Assembly: GCA_001661245.1 (NCBI GenBank)
Contig: KV454013.1
Location: 1,357,590-1,403,675, forward strand
Reading direction: 5' to 3'
From: Pachysolen tannophilus NRRL Y-2460
Taxonomy: Eukaryota; Ascomycota; Pichiomycetes; Alaninales; Pachysolenaceae
Length of the DNA stretch: 46,086 bases
The position numbers and the translations under genes are program-made. Of this stretch, positions 10,499 through 21,303 are shown piece after piece. How positions within the stretch are numbered: position 1 is the stretch's first letter; the number at the start of each line of letters is the position of its first letter. Below the pieces are notes generated by a model. It worked only from the letters and a program-made list of their open reading frames with translations. It made no database searches and was not told the DNA's origin.

Positions 10499-11582
10499 CC
10501 AAGGTTAATTTCAGTGATTGCGATTGCCGTTGCTGCTGCTGCTGCTGCTGTTGTTGTTGTTGTAATGGTTGTGATTGTCCCTGGGTAGGCGGTAATCTAT
10601 TATTATGAAAAAAACTGAAGGTCCAGCTCTGTTTCTGTTGGCTTTTTGTGTTTTGACTGATAAAGAAGATGACAGTTTTTTCTTCAATTCAGGTCTTGCT
10701 AAAGGTGATTTAGCTGGTTTCATTGAATTCTGATAAGACATAGTAGATCCATATCCATATCCATATCCGTTTCCGGATCCGTATCCGTTTCCTCCTGTTC
10801 TACTGTTATTTAAAGATCCATAATTTCTAACCTTATTATTTAAACTCAGCTCAGAATCACTATCGGATACTAAATCTTCTGAATCTGATAAATCTGATGA
10901 ATCCGATATGTTTGTTTTTGCAATATCAGATTGCAGTAATTTTGAAGTTCTCATACTCACTGATAATCCTAATTTCTGTAATTTTGAAAAAGTATATCTC
11001 CTTTTTTTTATTTCCTCCATCTTCTCTCAAAGCTTTAAAATTGAAACTATTATTATTTCCAATAGGAACATCCATGGACAAAGATCTTTTAAATTTGTCT
11101 TTATTTTTGTTATTCGTTTTTGAAAAATTTCTAATTTCCAAAAGATTTTGAAACCATTCATCATCACCTATCAATTTATTTACTCTATTAACAGCATTAT
11201 GATTTGTCTTATCACCTTTAACGATATAATTATAAACCGGATAATCACCTGAACTAAAGCTCAAAACTAAAATTTCCGCCTTGATCCTTAATACTTCCAA
11301 CAATGAAGAAACTCTGTTCTTTTCATCCTTGACATCTTCTTGATATTCCACAAACACAACTACTCGTAATTTATGTGTTCTTTTCCATTCGGGTACGGTA
11401 TTTAAAATAGCTCCCAATTGTAAAATTAAAGTGTATGTATCAAAATTTGTAGTCAAAGCACTTTTTGCACCAGTCTCATCAGCAATTTGTGCACTCATTT
11501 GAATTGGATATAAATCAATATACTCTTTTGAACAATTAGGTACTTCTGGTGAATGTTTAGTTGGTAAATTTTTACAATCTTC
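10499..11582 (-). pseudogene. VHC1: VHC1 central C-terminal-domain block in inverted orientation
   Basis: On the minus strand this block reads EDCKNLPTK, then KEYIDLYPIQM, LTTNFDTYTLILQLGAIL, VPEWKRTHKLRVVVFVEY and LLEVLRIKAEILVLSFSSGD, all hallmarks of the SLC12/Vhc1 C-terminal domain. Later it has RRYTFSKLQKLGLSVSMRTS, a Ser/Asp-rich stretch, a Gly-Tyr repeat and a poly-Gln run. Reversed, GGATTT (ending 10498) would be followed by GAAGATTGT (AKGF-EDC), and the far end would read TTGG + AAAATACA (TLE-NTSS). Both joints are in frame. Inside, the reading frame changes twice: at an A8 run near 11000 and back at a T7 run near 10609-10615, net zero. Microhomology ATTT/AAAT flanks the ends. Confidence 0.85.
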
Positions 11583-12274
11583 AAAATACATCTTCGTTTT
11601 TTGCTGCTCCTCCTAGTGATAATAGCTATAGCATTACTGGGAATGCATCTACTATTTCTCTTAAATCAAGGAAACAACTGAGGCCAAATTTTTCATCTGT
11701 TGCTATTCCTCAATCGCAGGTCCTTGAGGATGCAAGTGGAGATCAGCCTTCGATAATGTTTATACCAGATTTAGAACGAGACAATAGAAGTAGGGCATCA
11801 AGTCTTAGATATCAACCAAGTATCAATAATAAAATTGCAAATAATAATACCGAAGAAGATCTTAGGATCAATTCTCCTGGTTTATTACCTTCAATACAAA
11901 CAAATTCAGACATTGAAGGTAATGAGGAAGATGTTGATTACGAGAGAAATGAAGACGAAAGTATAAACGCTGTTGGTGGTGCACGCGGTGCGGGTGCAGA
12001 TTATGATTATGATAATGATGGTAATGACTGTGATGAGCTTTCTTTTAATGAAATATCTGCAAAAGCTCAGCATTTGATATTGAATGATTTAATGTTGAGA
12101 ATTTCTTCTGGCAGTGGAGTCATATTTTCTACGTTACCAGCTCCTAGTATTGGGTGTCATAAATCAGAAGAAGATTGCTTGGAATATGTTCAAAATTTGA
12201 ATTTGTGGTGTAGTGAATTACCCCCAATTTTGCTTATAAATTCACAATCAATGACAGTTACCACTGCTTTATAG
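11583..12274 (+). pseudogene. VHC1: VHC1 C-terminal block, back on the plus strand
   Basis: This block encodes SSFFAAPPSDNSYSITG, a segment SGDQPSIMFIPDLER typical of fungal Vhc1, an Asp/Asn-rich linker, and then the invariant end: FNEISAKAQHLILNDLM, VIFSTLPAPSIG, CLEYVQNLNLW, LPPILLINSQSMTVTTAL. It ends at TAG 12272-12274. It has no good start codon of its own and is better read as the 3' part of VHC1 than as an independent gene. Confidence 0.88.
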
Positions 12275-12623
12275 ATTTTAGTTATTATCCTTTCCCCTTA
12301 TATTTTATTCAACAGACATTTATGTATCAAATATATACCATTTTCGTCGTGTTTATTGATTGACAAGAAATCAGTTTTAACAGAACTGAAACATTTAGTT
12401 AAAACTAAATATTATAGGGTGAGAGTGCAGGCGGTAACTCCTCCCCGTTTCCTCCCTTTTTTTTCCAGCAGAGAGCCGCCTTTTTTCTGCCCTTTCCCGC
12501 CCCAAAAAAAAAATTTTTTTTTCTATCACTACTGTTATCATCTATCTATATTATCATTTTATTCATATACCTACATACTTACATACTTACATACATACAT
12601 ATATATAATTATAATATGCCAAA
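12275..12623. other. Intergenic region VHC1-unknown gene
   Basis: 349 bp. It holds the VHC1 3' end, a pyrimidine-rich stretch (about 12440-12530) and tandem CATA/TACA repeats (12570-12602) that form the 5' region of the next gene. No gene is seen. The open frame running through it starts with a non-ATG codon and is low complexity. Confidence 0.6.
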
Positions 12624-13187
12624 ATGTCTACATCAGTGGTAGAAGAGAACTTTTCCAAAATCAAAATATTATCATTTTTAATATATGATGCATATATCAA
12701 AGTAGTTAAACTAGATTATAATCTAGTATCGTATTATATAATTCAGGTTAAATCTGATAACGATAAAAATCTCATTGAGGATTTATCATGGTTACGAGAA
12801 AATTTACTACTAGGATTGAAAAAAGTGAGTAATATGAGAAATGATTTAAATCAAATAACTTCTATGGATAAGATTTCATTATTTTATGAATATTTACAAG
12901 ATTTATTAGTGACGAATCTTTTAAACGATTTTATTGCTATTATAAAAGATTTAAAATCTCAATTGATTGATATAGGTTCTAATGGTGTTTCAAAATTTGA
13001 GAAAATCCTCAAAGTTCATGATTTAATAAAGATTATAAATCGAGATTTTTTAAAAATTGATCAGAAAAATAATGAAAAAGAACCAAGGCAATTACAAGAA
13101 AATGGATTTAAAATTAGATTGGAAATTGTAAGCTCAAGATTGGATAAATTAGAAAATAGTATTGATGGCTTTAACGTTAATGAGTGA
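12624..13187 (+). CDS. Hypothetical protein, 187 residues
   Basis: I do not recognise this protein. It starts at ATG 12624 after a purine context (CCAAAATG) and ends TGA 13185-13187. It is rich in Leu, Ile, Asn, Asp and Lys, looks almost entirely helical, and has no signal peptide, membrane span or cysteine cluster. Segments such as WLRENLLLGLKKVSNMRNDL and LEIVSSRLDKLENSID have heptad-like spacing and could form coiled coils, which is common for small complex subunits. No in-frame intron signals are evident. It sits between VHC1 and MED15, same strand as both. Codon use resembles its neighbours, so it is probably a real gene. Confidence 0.7.
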   Translation: MSTSVVEENFSKIKILSFLIYDAYIKVVKLDYNLVSYYIIQVKSDNDKNLIEDLSWLRENLLLGLKKVSNMRNDLNQITSMDKISLFYEYLQDLLVTNLLNDFIAIIKDLKSQLIDIGSNGVSKFEKILKVHDLIKIINRDFLKIDQKNNEKEPRQLQENGFKIRLEIVSSRLDKLENSIDGFNVNE

Positions 13188-13557
13188 AAAGTGAAGGAAG
13201 TGAAGAAGTGAAAAATTCATTATGTCTGGTTTTATGTCACCCTTTGGTGTGACATGACATGATTTGGTTCGTCATGACACTATGAACCGAATTTGGGGGG
13301 TTTTGATATTTGGTAAACGACGACAATATTTAGGAGACACGACCTTTTTTTAGCCTTTTCCCTTTTTCGGATTGTTGAGCAACATTAAACTACTTTTGTT
13401 ATTTTTTCTGTTAATTTTTTTTTTTGCTTTTTTTTTCTCTCTTTTTTGCTTAATCTGCGGGAAAAAATTGGAAATGAGCAGAAATATATATAATATTTAA
13501 ATGTTAATTCAATTGATTTTATTTGTTTTCACGAGTATTATACGGAATTAGATAGGA
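13188..13557. other. Intergenic region upstream of MED15, with palindromes
   Basis: 370 bp. It contains a cluster of nested inverted repeats (13234-13292), poly(T) runs and an AT-rich stretch before the MED15 ATG. No further gene is seen. Confidence 0.6.
13234..13292. repeat. Cluster of inverted repeats (two adjacent hairpins)
   Basis: Hairpin 1: ATGTCAC (13234-13240) pairs with GTGACAT (13249-13255), with CC/GG extending inward past a one-base bulge. Hairpin 2: ATTTGGTTC (13262-13270) pairs with GAACCGAAT (13284-13292) except for one G-T pair. Its loop contains the palindrome GTCATGAC (13271-13278). It could be a 3'-end structure for the upstream gene or a regulatory cluster for MED15. Confidence 0.7.
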
Positions 13558-14324
13558 ATGAATATTAATCAGCAGTCACTGCAACGGTGGCAGCTGACGC
13601 TATCTGCTACTGATAGACAAAAGTTTATTGCAATATTGTAAGTTTTTAAAAGTTCAAAAATTGAGGAAAATCATAATGATGTTAAATAGTACCCTTGTTT
13701 TAAAAAAGAATTAAATTGAATCTAATTACTAACTAACTAATTTTTTTTTATTTTTTATTATTAATTTTTTTGTTATTAGAAAACAAGCCTATTTCCAGAC
13801 ACCGAATCCCCCTGATGATGTTCATCAGATTGCACAGGATTTTGAAAGTTATTCATATCAAAATGCTCGTTCAAAGGAGATGTATGCTAGCTTGTGTAAG
13901 CATAAGTTATTAGAAATCAAAAGTGGACTGGCAGCAGCGGTAGCCGCTGCTGCCGCCAATAACAGCGGTTCAGGGAATGGCGGTAATATCCATAATATGA
14001 TTCCGCAGCAGCTTTTGAATGGGGCCCTGGCTGCGGGTGGTTCCGGTGCTACAAGCAATAGCAATAACAACAATAACAACAATAATAATAATAACATTAA
14101 TAACTCCGGTATCAATAATTCCGCTTCTAATATTTCAAACAATATAGCCAATAATAATAGTAACGGCGCTAATGGGCAATTGCCGAATTTGAATCCCGAA
14201 CAGACAAGAGCCTTTTTGGCAAGGCAAGCGCAAGTAAGGCAACAAGCTGCTCAGTCTTTGTTACAACAGCATCAACAACAACAACAGCAAACTGGAAACA
14301 GTAACAATAATAATACTAATAATA

Positions 14325-14355
<31 letters not shown>

Positions 14356-17300
14356 TGGTAATAACAAGGGTAATCAACTGGGTGGTACTGGACCGCAGCA
14401 TTCGCCTCTGATGCCAATGGCTCCGATGAACCCAATGAACTCAACCAAGCCGCTCCTGGCCATAGATCTAAGAAGTACACCAATCCCCGATGCCTTGCTT
14501 TCAAAGATTCCTGGTCTTCCTGCAGGTGTCCACACTTGGGGCCAAATTATGGATTTGGCAACAAAACAAGTTTTCAGCCCCGAGGTGTTGAATACTATTA
14601 AAAATGTTCATCAAATGCATCAACAATTACTTCTTCTAAGACAAGAGCAGACTTTAAAACAAGGGGTAGGGGCCATCAATGCAAATCCAAACAATAAACC
14701 AAATAATAATACGAATAACTTTACTTTCAATACTAATGCTACTGCGGCAATGATGAACCAACAACGCCTGCTGTTGCTGAAACAACTGCAACAGCTGCTG
14801 CAACAGCAGATGCAACTTCGTCTGCAACAACTGCAACAACTGCAACAACAACTGCTGCTGCTGCTGCTGCTGCAAATTCCAGGAGCAAATAATAGGTTTA
14901 ACCAAGCACAACAACAACAACAACAACAACAACAGGCTTTAAACAGCAATAGTAACAATCAGCAAAGATTGCCATTAACTCAATCAATACCTCAACAGGT
15001 TCTCAAAGATGGTACAACTCAAGCACTACAATTATTACAAAGATTACAGGCTCAAGGTGCTGTACCAAGAGATTTAACTCAAGAACAAAAACAGGCATTT
15101 ATAAAGAAATTCATTATTCATCAAATAGAGCAATTGAAGAAGAATGCTGCTAATAATAACGCAAACAATAACAATAGCAGCAACAATGGCAACAACAATA
15201 ACAACAATAATAACAACAACAATAACAATAATAATAATAGTAATAATACTAATAATAACAATATGCCGCTTCCCTTGTCAGCTAATCAGGCTCAGGTTCA
15301 AGCAAGAATGCAACAAACAGCAGCTGCCGCTGCATCAAATAATATTACAGCACCACCTCAGCAGCAGCAAATGGGAGGTTATGTTCCGCCTCTTCCACCA
15401 CATGCAAGATGGAATGGTAATAATGGTATTGTTCCACAACAAGGTAATAACAATAATCAAAGCAATAATAACAACAACAACGCTAGCCTTCAACAGAAAT
15501 TGGCACTTCAGGCTCAAAACTCTCATTTACCTACTATGCAACACCAAAGATTACAACATCAACAACAAGGGCTACCTACAAATGACCAGCATATTAGACC
15601 TAACAATTTGAACCCTCAATCACTGCAATTTTCTCAGATTGCTCAACAACTGCTGCAGCAACAACAACTGCAACAGCTGCAGCAACAAAACCCTAGAGGC
15701 ACCATTATTGCTACTGAAGAGGATAAGCAAGAGTTGAAAAAATTGGTTGAAGATTCTTCGAAATTTGCCATTAATTTAAGAAATTTAACAAATGAAATGA
15801 GCCCTGATGAGAAAAAATACATTTTATCACAGTTTAAAACTTTGGTATCAATGTTGAGCATGACTGATAATATTATTCCTAATTTTTATTTCATTACAAA
15901 GAATAAAGATGGAACAAGTAAATTATTATCAATGAGGATAATGATCAAAATTATAATCAACGGATTGAAAAATAACGAATTCTATGCCAACCAGCTTCTT
16001 TATACAAAGATTCAAACACAAATTCAAAGATATGTTAATTACATAAAAGAATATCAGAAGACCTATGCCAGCAAGATATCTGGAATCAATACTAATATTC
16101 CTCAGGTAAGAAATAACTGGCAACAGCAACTGCTGCAACAACTGCAACAACAACTGCAGCTGCTGCAACAGCGTTTGAACCAACAACAATTGTACCAAAA
16201 TATGCAAGGCGGTTTACCTCAAAACAAGGCCATGCTCCACCAACAACTGCAACTGCAACTGCTGCAACAACAACAGCAACAACAGCAACACCAAATGATG
16301 CCATCGCATGTTCCACATAATTTACAGCCAACTGTCGACAGTAATAATCCTTTATCTCAGCAACTGCAATTGTTCCAAAATATGCCACTGCAAGATGCTG
16401 CGTTATTGTCAATGACCATGCCGGGTACTACACCACTGCAACAATTTCAACTGGCACCAACTGGGTTACCTCCGTCAGCTCCACTAACACCACAGTTGAT
16501 TCAACAACAGGCTCTGCAAAGATTTGCCCCATCAATGGCTAATAATTCAATGAGATCGTCACCAATTGTTCCAGCACCGATCCTTCCAAATCCAATACAG
16601 CAGCAGCAACAGCTTCACCCACTGCAGCATCAATACCAACAACTGCAGCAGCAGCAACAACAACAACAACTGCAGCCGCAGCAGAAAGTTTCGAACACTA
16701 CGACGCCAACTGGAACAAGTGTTGGACTAACATCTAAGAAATTAACGCCTAATAGAAGAAAATCGAAAACTGTACAAAAAGCTAATAAGACGCAGCAGCC
16801 ACCGAAGGTGGAAGTTTCTTCTGTTGCTACTAGTAATAATAACAGCAGTGGTTCTTTAACATCGTCGGAGAAGCCAGGGTCCAATGTTTCAAAGATGGCA
16901 ACGCCTTCATCACTTTCGATGTCACCTGCTAATCAACTGTTTTTGAAAGAACAAGCAGAAAAATTAGCTAGAGAAGAAGCATTGAGAAGTGAGGAAGAGG
17001 CATCTAGAATACAAAGACAACAATTGGCTGCCATTGATCCAACTTTATACTTTTTATCGAGTTTATCGCATGCTTTTGGTTTGAAAGAAGAAGAATCGAA
17101 ATTGGTTCATAGTAAAAATTCTCCTACTTTCAATAAGCAAATGTCTCCATCTATGGTAAAAGGTATAACCCCATCTGCAATATTACAGACTCCAACCCCA
17201 TTCAATGTTAGAACACCACTGTCAGGACGCAGATCTTCTCCTGTCACTAACAAATATAATTCTAAGGCCACTAATGAAGCTATCATCGATGAGGAAAACA

Positions 17301-17608
17301 ATTGGAAGTGTACATTAAAACCACTGGCTGTAAGGTCGGCTTTCAAAGAAGTCCCATCGATTGAACGTACTATATTCAACTTGATGATTCCAACTCCACC
17401 AGAAGAAAATCTAACAGATGGTATACTTAAAAATGAAAATGAAAATGAAAATGAAAATAATATCAAGATCCAAATTAACGACAAAAAAAGAAAATTCGAA
17501 GGCGACAATGATATGGGTCCTTTGAATAAGGAATCCAAAATTGGATTTTTCAAAGAAAGCGAAGCCATAGATCCAATCTGGGACTTTAACTCGATTTCAG
17601 CGCCATGA
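13558..17608 (+). CDS. MED15: Mediator tail subunit Med15 (Gal11), one intron
   Basis: Med15 is the activator-binding subunit of the Mediator tail. Exons are 13558-13637 and 13780-17608, giving 1,302 residues. The intron (13638-13779) has GTAAGT, TACTAAC at 13727-13733 and TTAG. Splicing builds a KIX-type N-terminal domain: LSATDRQKFIAIL, KQAYFQTPNPPDDVHQIAQD, then SKEMYASLCKHKL. The rest has long Gln and Asn tracts. Conserved islands are TEEDKQELKKLVEDSSKFA... and LYTKIQTQIQRYVNYIKEYQ (mid-protein), and SAFKEVPSIERTIFNLMIP with IDPIWDFNSISAP at the C-terminus (Mediator-association end). CTG codons cluster in the Gln-rich parts, including seven in a row at about 14852-14872. Read as Ser these give Ser/Gln-rich linkers instead of poly-Leu. 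The upstream exon is essential: starting at the internal ATG 13880 would remove the KIX fold. Confidence 0.9.
13638..13779 (+). other. MED15: MED15 intron
   Basis: 142-nt intron with GTAAGT, a perfect TACTAAC branch site (13727-13733), a T-rich tract and TTAG. It interrupts a Leu codon (TT|A) in the first helix of the KIX-like domain. Confidence 0.88.
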
Positions 17609-18147
17609 TTTGACTTGAATCATTCACAATATCAAACAATTTGTTTTATTCCACTTTCTTTTTAACTTTTCTATTATTAACTTATTCAACTTGACTTTTA
17701 TTTTATTTATATATACATACATATTATTCTTTGCTTTTTTTTACTCCCTCCTTTCTTCTCTTTCAAAAGTGTTTCTGTATCGTTTCGGCATCGTTGGTTC
17801 TCATCAGTTTTCTCCAATTTGTTGATGTATTTTTGTATAATAAAAACCGCCCAAATAGAAGTAGTGTACAATATTTCAAATTAGTCCCAATTCGGATTTG
17901 TATGTGAAATTTTTCAGAAAGCACTTTTAAATCAGATAAGGCAAGTGAATTTATAATATATATTTATTGAATTAGCAATCAAGTGTAGAGACGTTTATTG
18001 TATCTTGGATAGAGAGAAGCAAGTCTGGATTTATTTAATAGCTAGATTATAGGTTGTAATCTTTTTTTGTTTCTTTTTTTGTTTTTTTTTGTTAGAATAA
18101 AAGGTTTTCATGTATCATTAATTGGTGGGATTTTATTTAAAGTGAAG
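17609..18147. other. Intergenic region MED15-RAD16
   Basis: 539 bp without a recognised gene. It is AT-rich with T-runs near 18060-18095. In-frame codons precede the RAD16 ATG but contain no ATG in that frame. Confidence 0.6.
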
Positions 18148-20868
18148 ATGACTAAGAATGAAAATGTTTCAGATATTGTTGGCAATACAGATGCTAGCAA
18201 TAATGGTTGCCGTCAAGGTGGTTCAGGAGATGAAGCTGGTGGGTTTATAGTGGATGATCCTGAATTATCCAAGAGCAATAGAAGGAGGTCAAGAAGATTA
18301 AGAGATCAAAGCAATCATTCTTCAGATTTGAAGGCAAATGAAAATTTAAAAGGTAATAATAATAATGATTTAGAGAAGGCTGATCCTTTAATAACACCTT
18401 TCCAGGTATCAAAACCCAAGAAATTAAATGGTAAGAAAAATGGGAAAAATGGGAAAAAGCAGACAGTAAAATCATCTCGACCATCAGCGCGTGTTTCTTC
18501 TTCGTCTAGAAAATCTGCTTTGAAGGCAAAGAGAAGTTTAAAAGAGATTTCAGATGGTGATGATGACGATCCAGATTTTGATTCAGATGAATATGTTCCT
18601 GAAAATGAAGAAGAGGAAGAAGGAGAAGAAGAAGAAGAAGTTGAGGGAAATGGTGCAAATGGTGCAAATGAAGACGTGATTTTTATATTCGATAAAGATG
18701 GTAATGTTAAAAGAGAAGGAAGGTCAAATGATGACCCTATCGATCTTTCGCTTGAAGATAATGAAAATGAACTTGATGATGTACCTTTAAGTACTAGAGC
18801 TAATGCTACTGAAGCATCTCGTAAGAGAAGGAAAACAACCTCATCTTCAAGTACTTCATCCAGAGCTAAAAAGGCTAAAGATAAAAAACCAAAGATTTCT
18901 TATCATGAAAGAATTACGAATAAACTTTTTGATATTCATACAGGGTTGGCCGATGTTTTCCCTAAATTAGCAAGTAATTCCATGATTAAACCGGAACGTG
19001 CTATTCAACCTGAAGGAATGACAATTAAATTATTACCTTTCCAATTAGAAGGTCTTAACTGGTTGATTAAACAAGAAGCTGGTGAATTTGGTGGTGGTGT
19101 CTTGGCAGATGAAATGGGTATGGGTAAGACAATCCAAACAATTGCCTTATTTATGAATGATTGCACGAAAAGACCAAATTTAGTTATTGCTCCAACAGTT
19201 GCGTTAATTCAATGGAAAAATGAAATTGAACAACATACTGGTGGGAAGTTAAAAGTTTGTGTTTTCCATGGTGCAAATAGACTGAAAAATGCAGAAGGTT
19301 TAGAAGAATTTGATGTTGTATTGACAAGTTATTCAGTTTTAGAAAGTGTTTACAGAAGACAAAATTATGGGTTTAGAAGAAATAATAAATTAGTCAAATC
19401 CAAATCACCTTTACATAGTACTCAATTTTATAGAGTTATTTTGGATGAAGCTCATAACATCAAAGATAGGAATAGTGGAACTTCAAGAGCAGCAAATATG
19501 TTGAATACCAAGAAGAGATGGTGTCTTTCTGGTACTCCTTTACAAAACCGTATTGGTGAAATGTACTCATTAATTAGGTATATGAAATTATTCCCATTTT
19601 GTGAATATTTCTGTACAAAATGTAAATGTCGTTCCACTGAATGGAGATTTAGTGATCGTAGTCATTGTGATGGATGTGGCCATCCACCAATGTTACATAC
19701 CAATTTTTTCAATCATTTCATGTTGAAAAATATACAAAAATATGGAATTCAAGGTGATGGTTTAGAAAGTTTTGAAAATATTAGATTATTATTGAAAAAC
19801 ATTATGTTAAGAAGAACAAAAGTAGAAAGAGCTGATGATTTAGGATTACCACCAAGAATTGTAGAAATTAGAAGTGATTATTTCAATGAAGAAGAAAAAG
19901 ATTTATATCAAAGTTTATATTCTGATTCCAAGAGAAAATTCAATGATTATGTTGCAGAAGGTGTTGTATTGAATAATTATGCAAATATTTTCACTTTATT
20001 AACTCGTATGAGGCAATTAGCAGATCATCCAGATTTAGTATTGAGAAGAGCGACTAGTAATAATGGTAATGATTATTTACTGGCAAGTGGTGTAATAGTT
20101 TGTCAATTGTGTGATGATGAAGCTGAAGATGCCATTGAATCCAAATGTCATCATAAATTTTGTAGAATGTGTATTAGTGAGTATGTTGAAAGTTTTGATG
20201 GTGATATAGATAAGGAATTAGAATGTCCTGTTTGTCATATTGGTCTTAGTATTGATTTATCGCTGCCCCTGATTGAAAATGAAGAAGCTATTGGTAAAAA
20301 ATCCAGTATAATCAACAGAATAAGAATGGATGGTGATTGGAGATCTTCAACCAAGATTGAAGCATTGGTGGAAGAATTATATAAATTAAGAAATGATAGG
20401 CAAACCATTAAATCTATTGTCTTTTCTCAATTTACCAGTATGTTAGATCTTGTTGAGTGGAGATTGAAAAGGGCTGGTTTCCAAACAGTGAAATTACAAG
20501 GATCAATGTCTCCTCAACAAAGAGATAACAGTATTAGATATTTTATGGAAAATCCTCAAGTTGAAGTCTTTTTAGTATCTTTAAAAGCAGGAGGCGTTGC
20601 ATTAAACTTATGTGAAGCATCCCAAGTCTTTATATTAGACCCATGGTGGAATCCAAGTGTAGAATGGCAGTCCGGTGATAGAGTCCATAGAATTGGTCAA
20701 CATAGACCAGTTAAAATCACCAGGTTCTGCATTGAAGATAGTATCGAGGCAAGAATCATTGAGTTACAAGACAAGAAAGCAAACATGATTAATGCTACAA
20801 TCAACCACGACGACGCTGCCATTAACAGATTAACACCCGGTGACTTGCAATTCCTTTTCATGAACTAG
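18148..20868 (+). CDS. RAD16: Nucleotide excision repair ATPase/E3 ligase Rad16
   Basis: Rad16 with Rad7 forms the damage-recognition complex for global-genome nucleotide excision repair. It is a SNF2-family ATPase with a RING finger embedded between its two helicase lobes. The 906-residue protein has an acidic, low-complexity N-terminus with basic Lys/Arg patches, then [20 protein letters not shown]. Motif I is [13 protein letters not shown] (near residue 320) and motif II is [10 protein letters not shown]. Next come [20 protein letters not shown], a Cys-rich insert (FCTKCKCRS...CDGCGHP), the RING ([10 protein letters not shown]...CHHKFCRMC...CPVC), and lobe 2 with [39 protein letters not shown] and [13 protein letters not shown]. 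Near-identity to S. cerevisiae Rad16 through the ATPase makes the call firm. ATG 18148 is the first in frame. Confidence 0.95.
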   Translation: MTKNENVSDIVGNTDASNNGCRQGGSGDEAGGFIVDDPELSKSNRRRSRRLRDQSNHSSDLKANENLKGNNNNDLEKADPLITPFQVSKPKKLNGKKNGKNGKKQTVKSSRPSARVSSSSRKSALKAKRSLKEISDGDDDDPDFDSDEYVPENEEEEEGEEEEEVEGNGANGANEDVIFIFDKDGNVKREGRSNDDPIDLSLEDNENELDDVPLSTRANATEASRKRRKTTSSSSTSSRAKKAKDKKPKISYHERITNKLFDIHTGLADVFPKLASNSMIKPERAIQPEGMTIKLLPFQLEGLNWLIKQEAGEFGGGVLADEMGMGKTIQTIALFMNDCTKRPNLVIAPTVALIQWKNEIEQHTGGKLKVCVFHGANRLKNAEGLEEFDVVLTSYSVLESVYRRQNYGFRRNNKLVKSKSPLHSTQFYRVILDEAHNIKDRNSGTSRAANMLNTKKRWCLSGTPLQNRIGEMYSLIRYMKLFPFCEYFCTKCKCRSTEWRFSDRSHCDGCGHPPMLHTNFFNHFMLKNIQKYGIQGDGLESFENIRLLLKNIMLRRTKVERADDLGLPPRIVEIRSDYFNEEEKDLYQSLYSDSKRKFNDYVAEGVVLNNYANIFTLLTRMRQLADHPDLVLRRATSNNGNDYLLASGVIVCQLCDDEAEDAIESKCHHKFCRMCISEYVESFDGDIDKELECPVCHIGLSIDLSLPLIENEEAIGKKSSIINRIRMDGDWRSSTKIEALVEELYKLRNDRQTIKSIVFSQFTSMLDLVEWRLKRAGFQTVKLQGSMSPQQRDNSIRYFMENPQVEVFLVSLKAGGVALNLCEASQVFILDPWWNPSVEWQSGDRVHRIGQHRPVKITRFCIEDSIEARIIELQDKKANMINATINHDDAAINRLTPGDLQFLFMN

Positions 20869-21303
20869 ACCTTTAGTTGCCGTTGCCGTTGCTGTTGTTA
20901 TCGTTGCCGTTATCGCAGTCGCCCACACAAAATGGACCATCTGCCATTTATTTTTTCTGGAAATTTGACCCGTGTCAATACTTGCAGTTCACGTGACACT
21001 AAATTGTCTCTTTGAACAACGACAATTCAAAAAACTTAGAGAAAAGAAACCAAAGACGTATTTTATATATATAGTTTATATATATATATATATCAGTTGA
21101 AATAAATTAATGAAATATTGTATAAGTAGTTAGTGTTAATTTGGATTAGACCATTATTTCTTGAAGTTTATTAAGGAAGAGGGAAAAAAAAAGACTTCAA
21201 AATAATATTAAATAAAAAAAAATATATATAAAAAAAGAAGAAGGTTTGACTGAGAGAAAAGTAGAGAAAATAGAGGAGTTTTTAAATTTGTGTATATGGA
21301 AAA
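20869..21303. other. Intergenic region RAD16-NOT3/5
   Basis: 435 bp. Just after RAD16 lies an imperfect GTTGCC repeat (20877-20914), then a TCACGTGA element (20989-20996), an AT repeat (21063-21093) and a purine-rich leader before the next ATG. No gene is seen. Confidence 0.6.
20989..20996. promoter_or_regulatory. Palindromic TCACGTGA (Cbf1-type E-box)
   Basis: Perfect 8-bp palindrome with the CACGTG core, 308 bp upstream of the NOT3/5 ATG. It matches the extended Cbf1 site known in yeasts. Its role here is inferred. Confidence 0.45.

Noticed and set aside
11561-12274. Independent 237-residue gene on the plus strand
   Set aside because: Its end is the invariant Vhc1 C-terminus and it lacks an ATG with good context. 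It is better read as the 3' part of the inverted-interrupted VHC1.
12356-12688. Frame covering the pyrimidine-rich region before the unknown gene
   Set aside because: Non-ATG start, low complexity, overlaps the better-supported gene at 12624.
13271-13278. GTCATGAC as an AP-1/Gcn4-type site
   Set aside because: The Gcn4 core TGACTCA is absent; the palindrome is better described as part of the hairpin cluster.
14762-14890. Alternative Thr/Ala-rich frame (ACT GCA ACA...) across the MED15 CTG/CAA region, possible dual coding
   Set aside because: Any CAACTG repeat gives a Thr/Ala frame. The Gln/Ser frame is continuous with conserved N- and C-terminal Med15 domains, and the alternative frame stops soon after.
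14620-14958. Cys- and Leu-rich open frames antisense to MED15
   Set aside because: They are reverse or shifted readings of CAA/CAG/CTG repeats in MED15, without motifs or start context.
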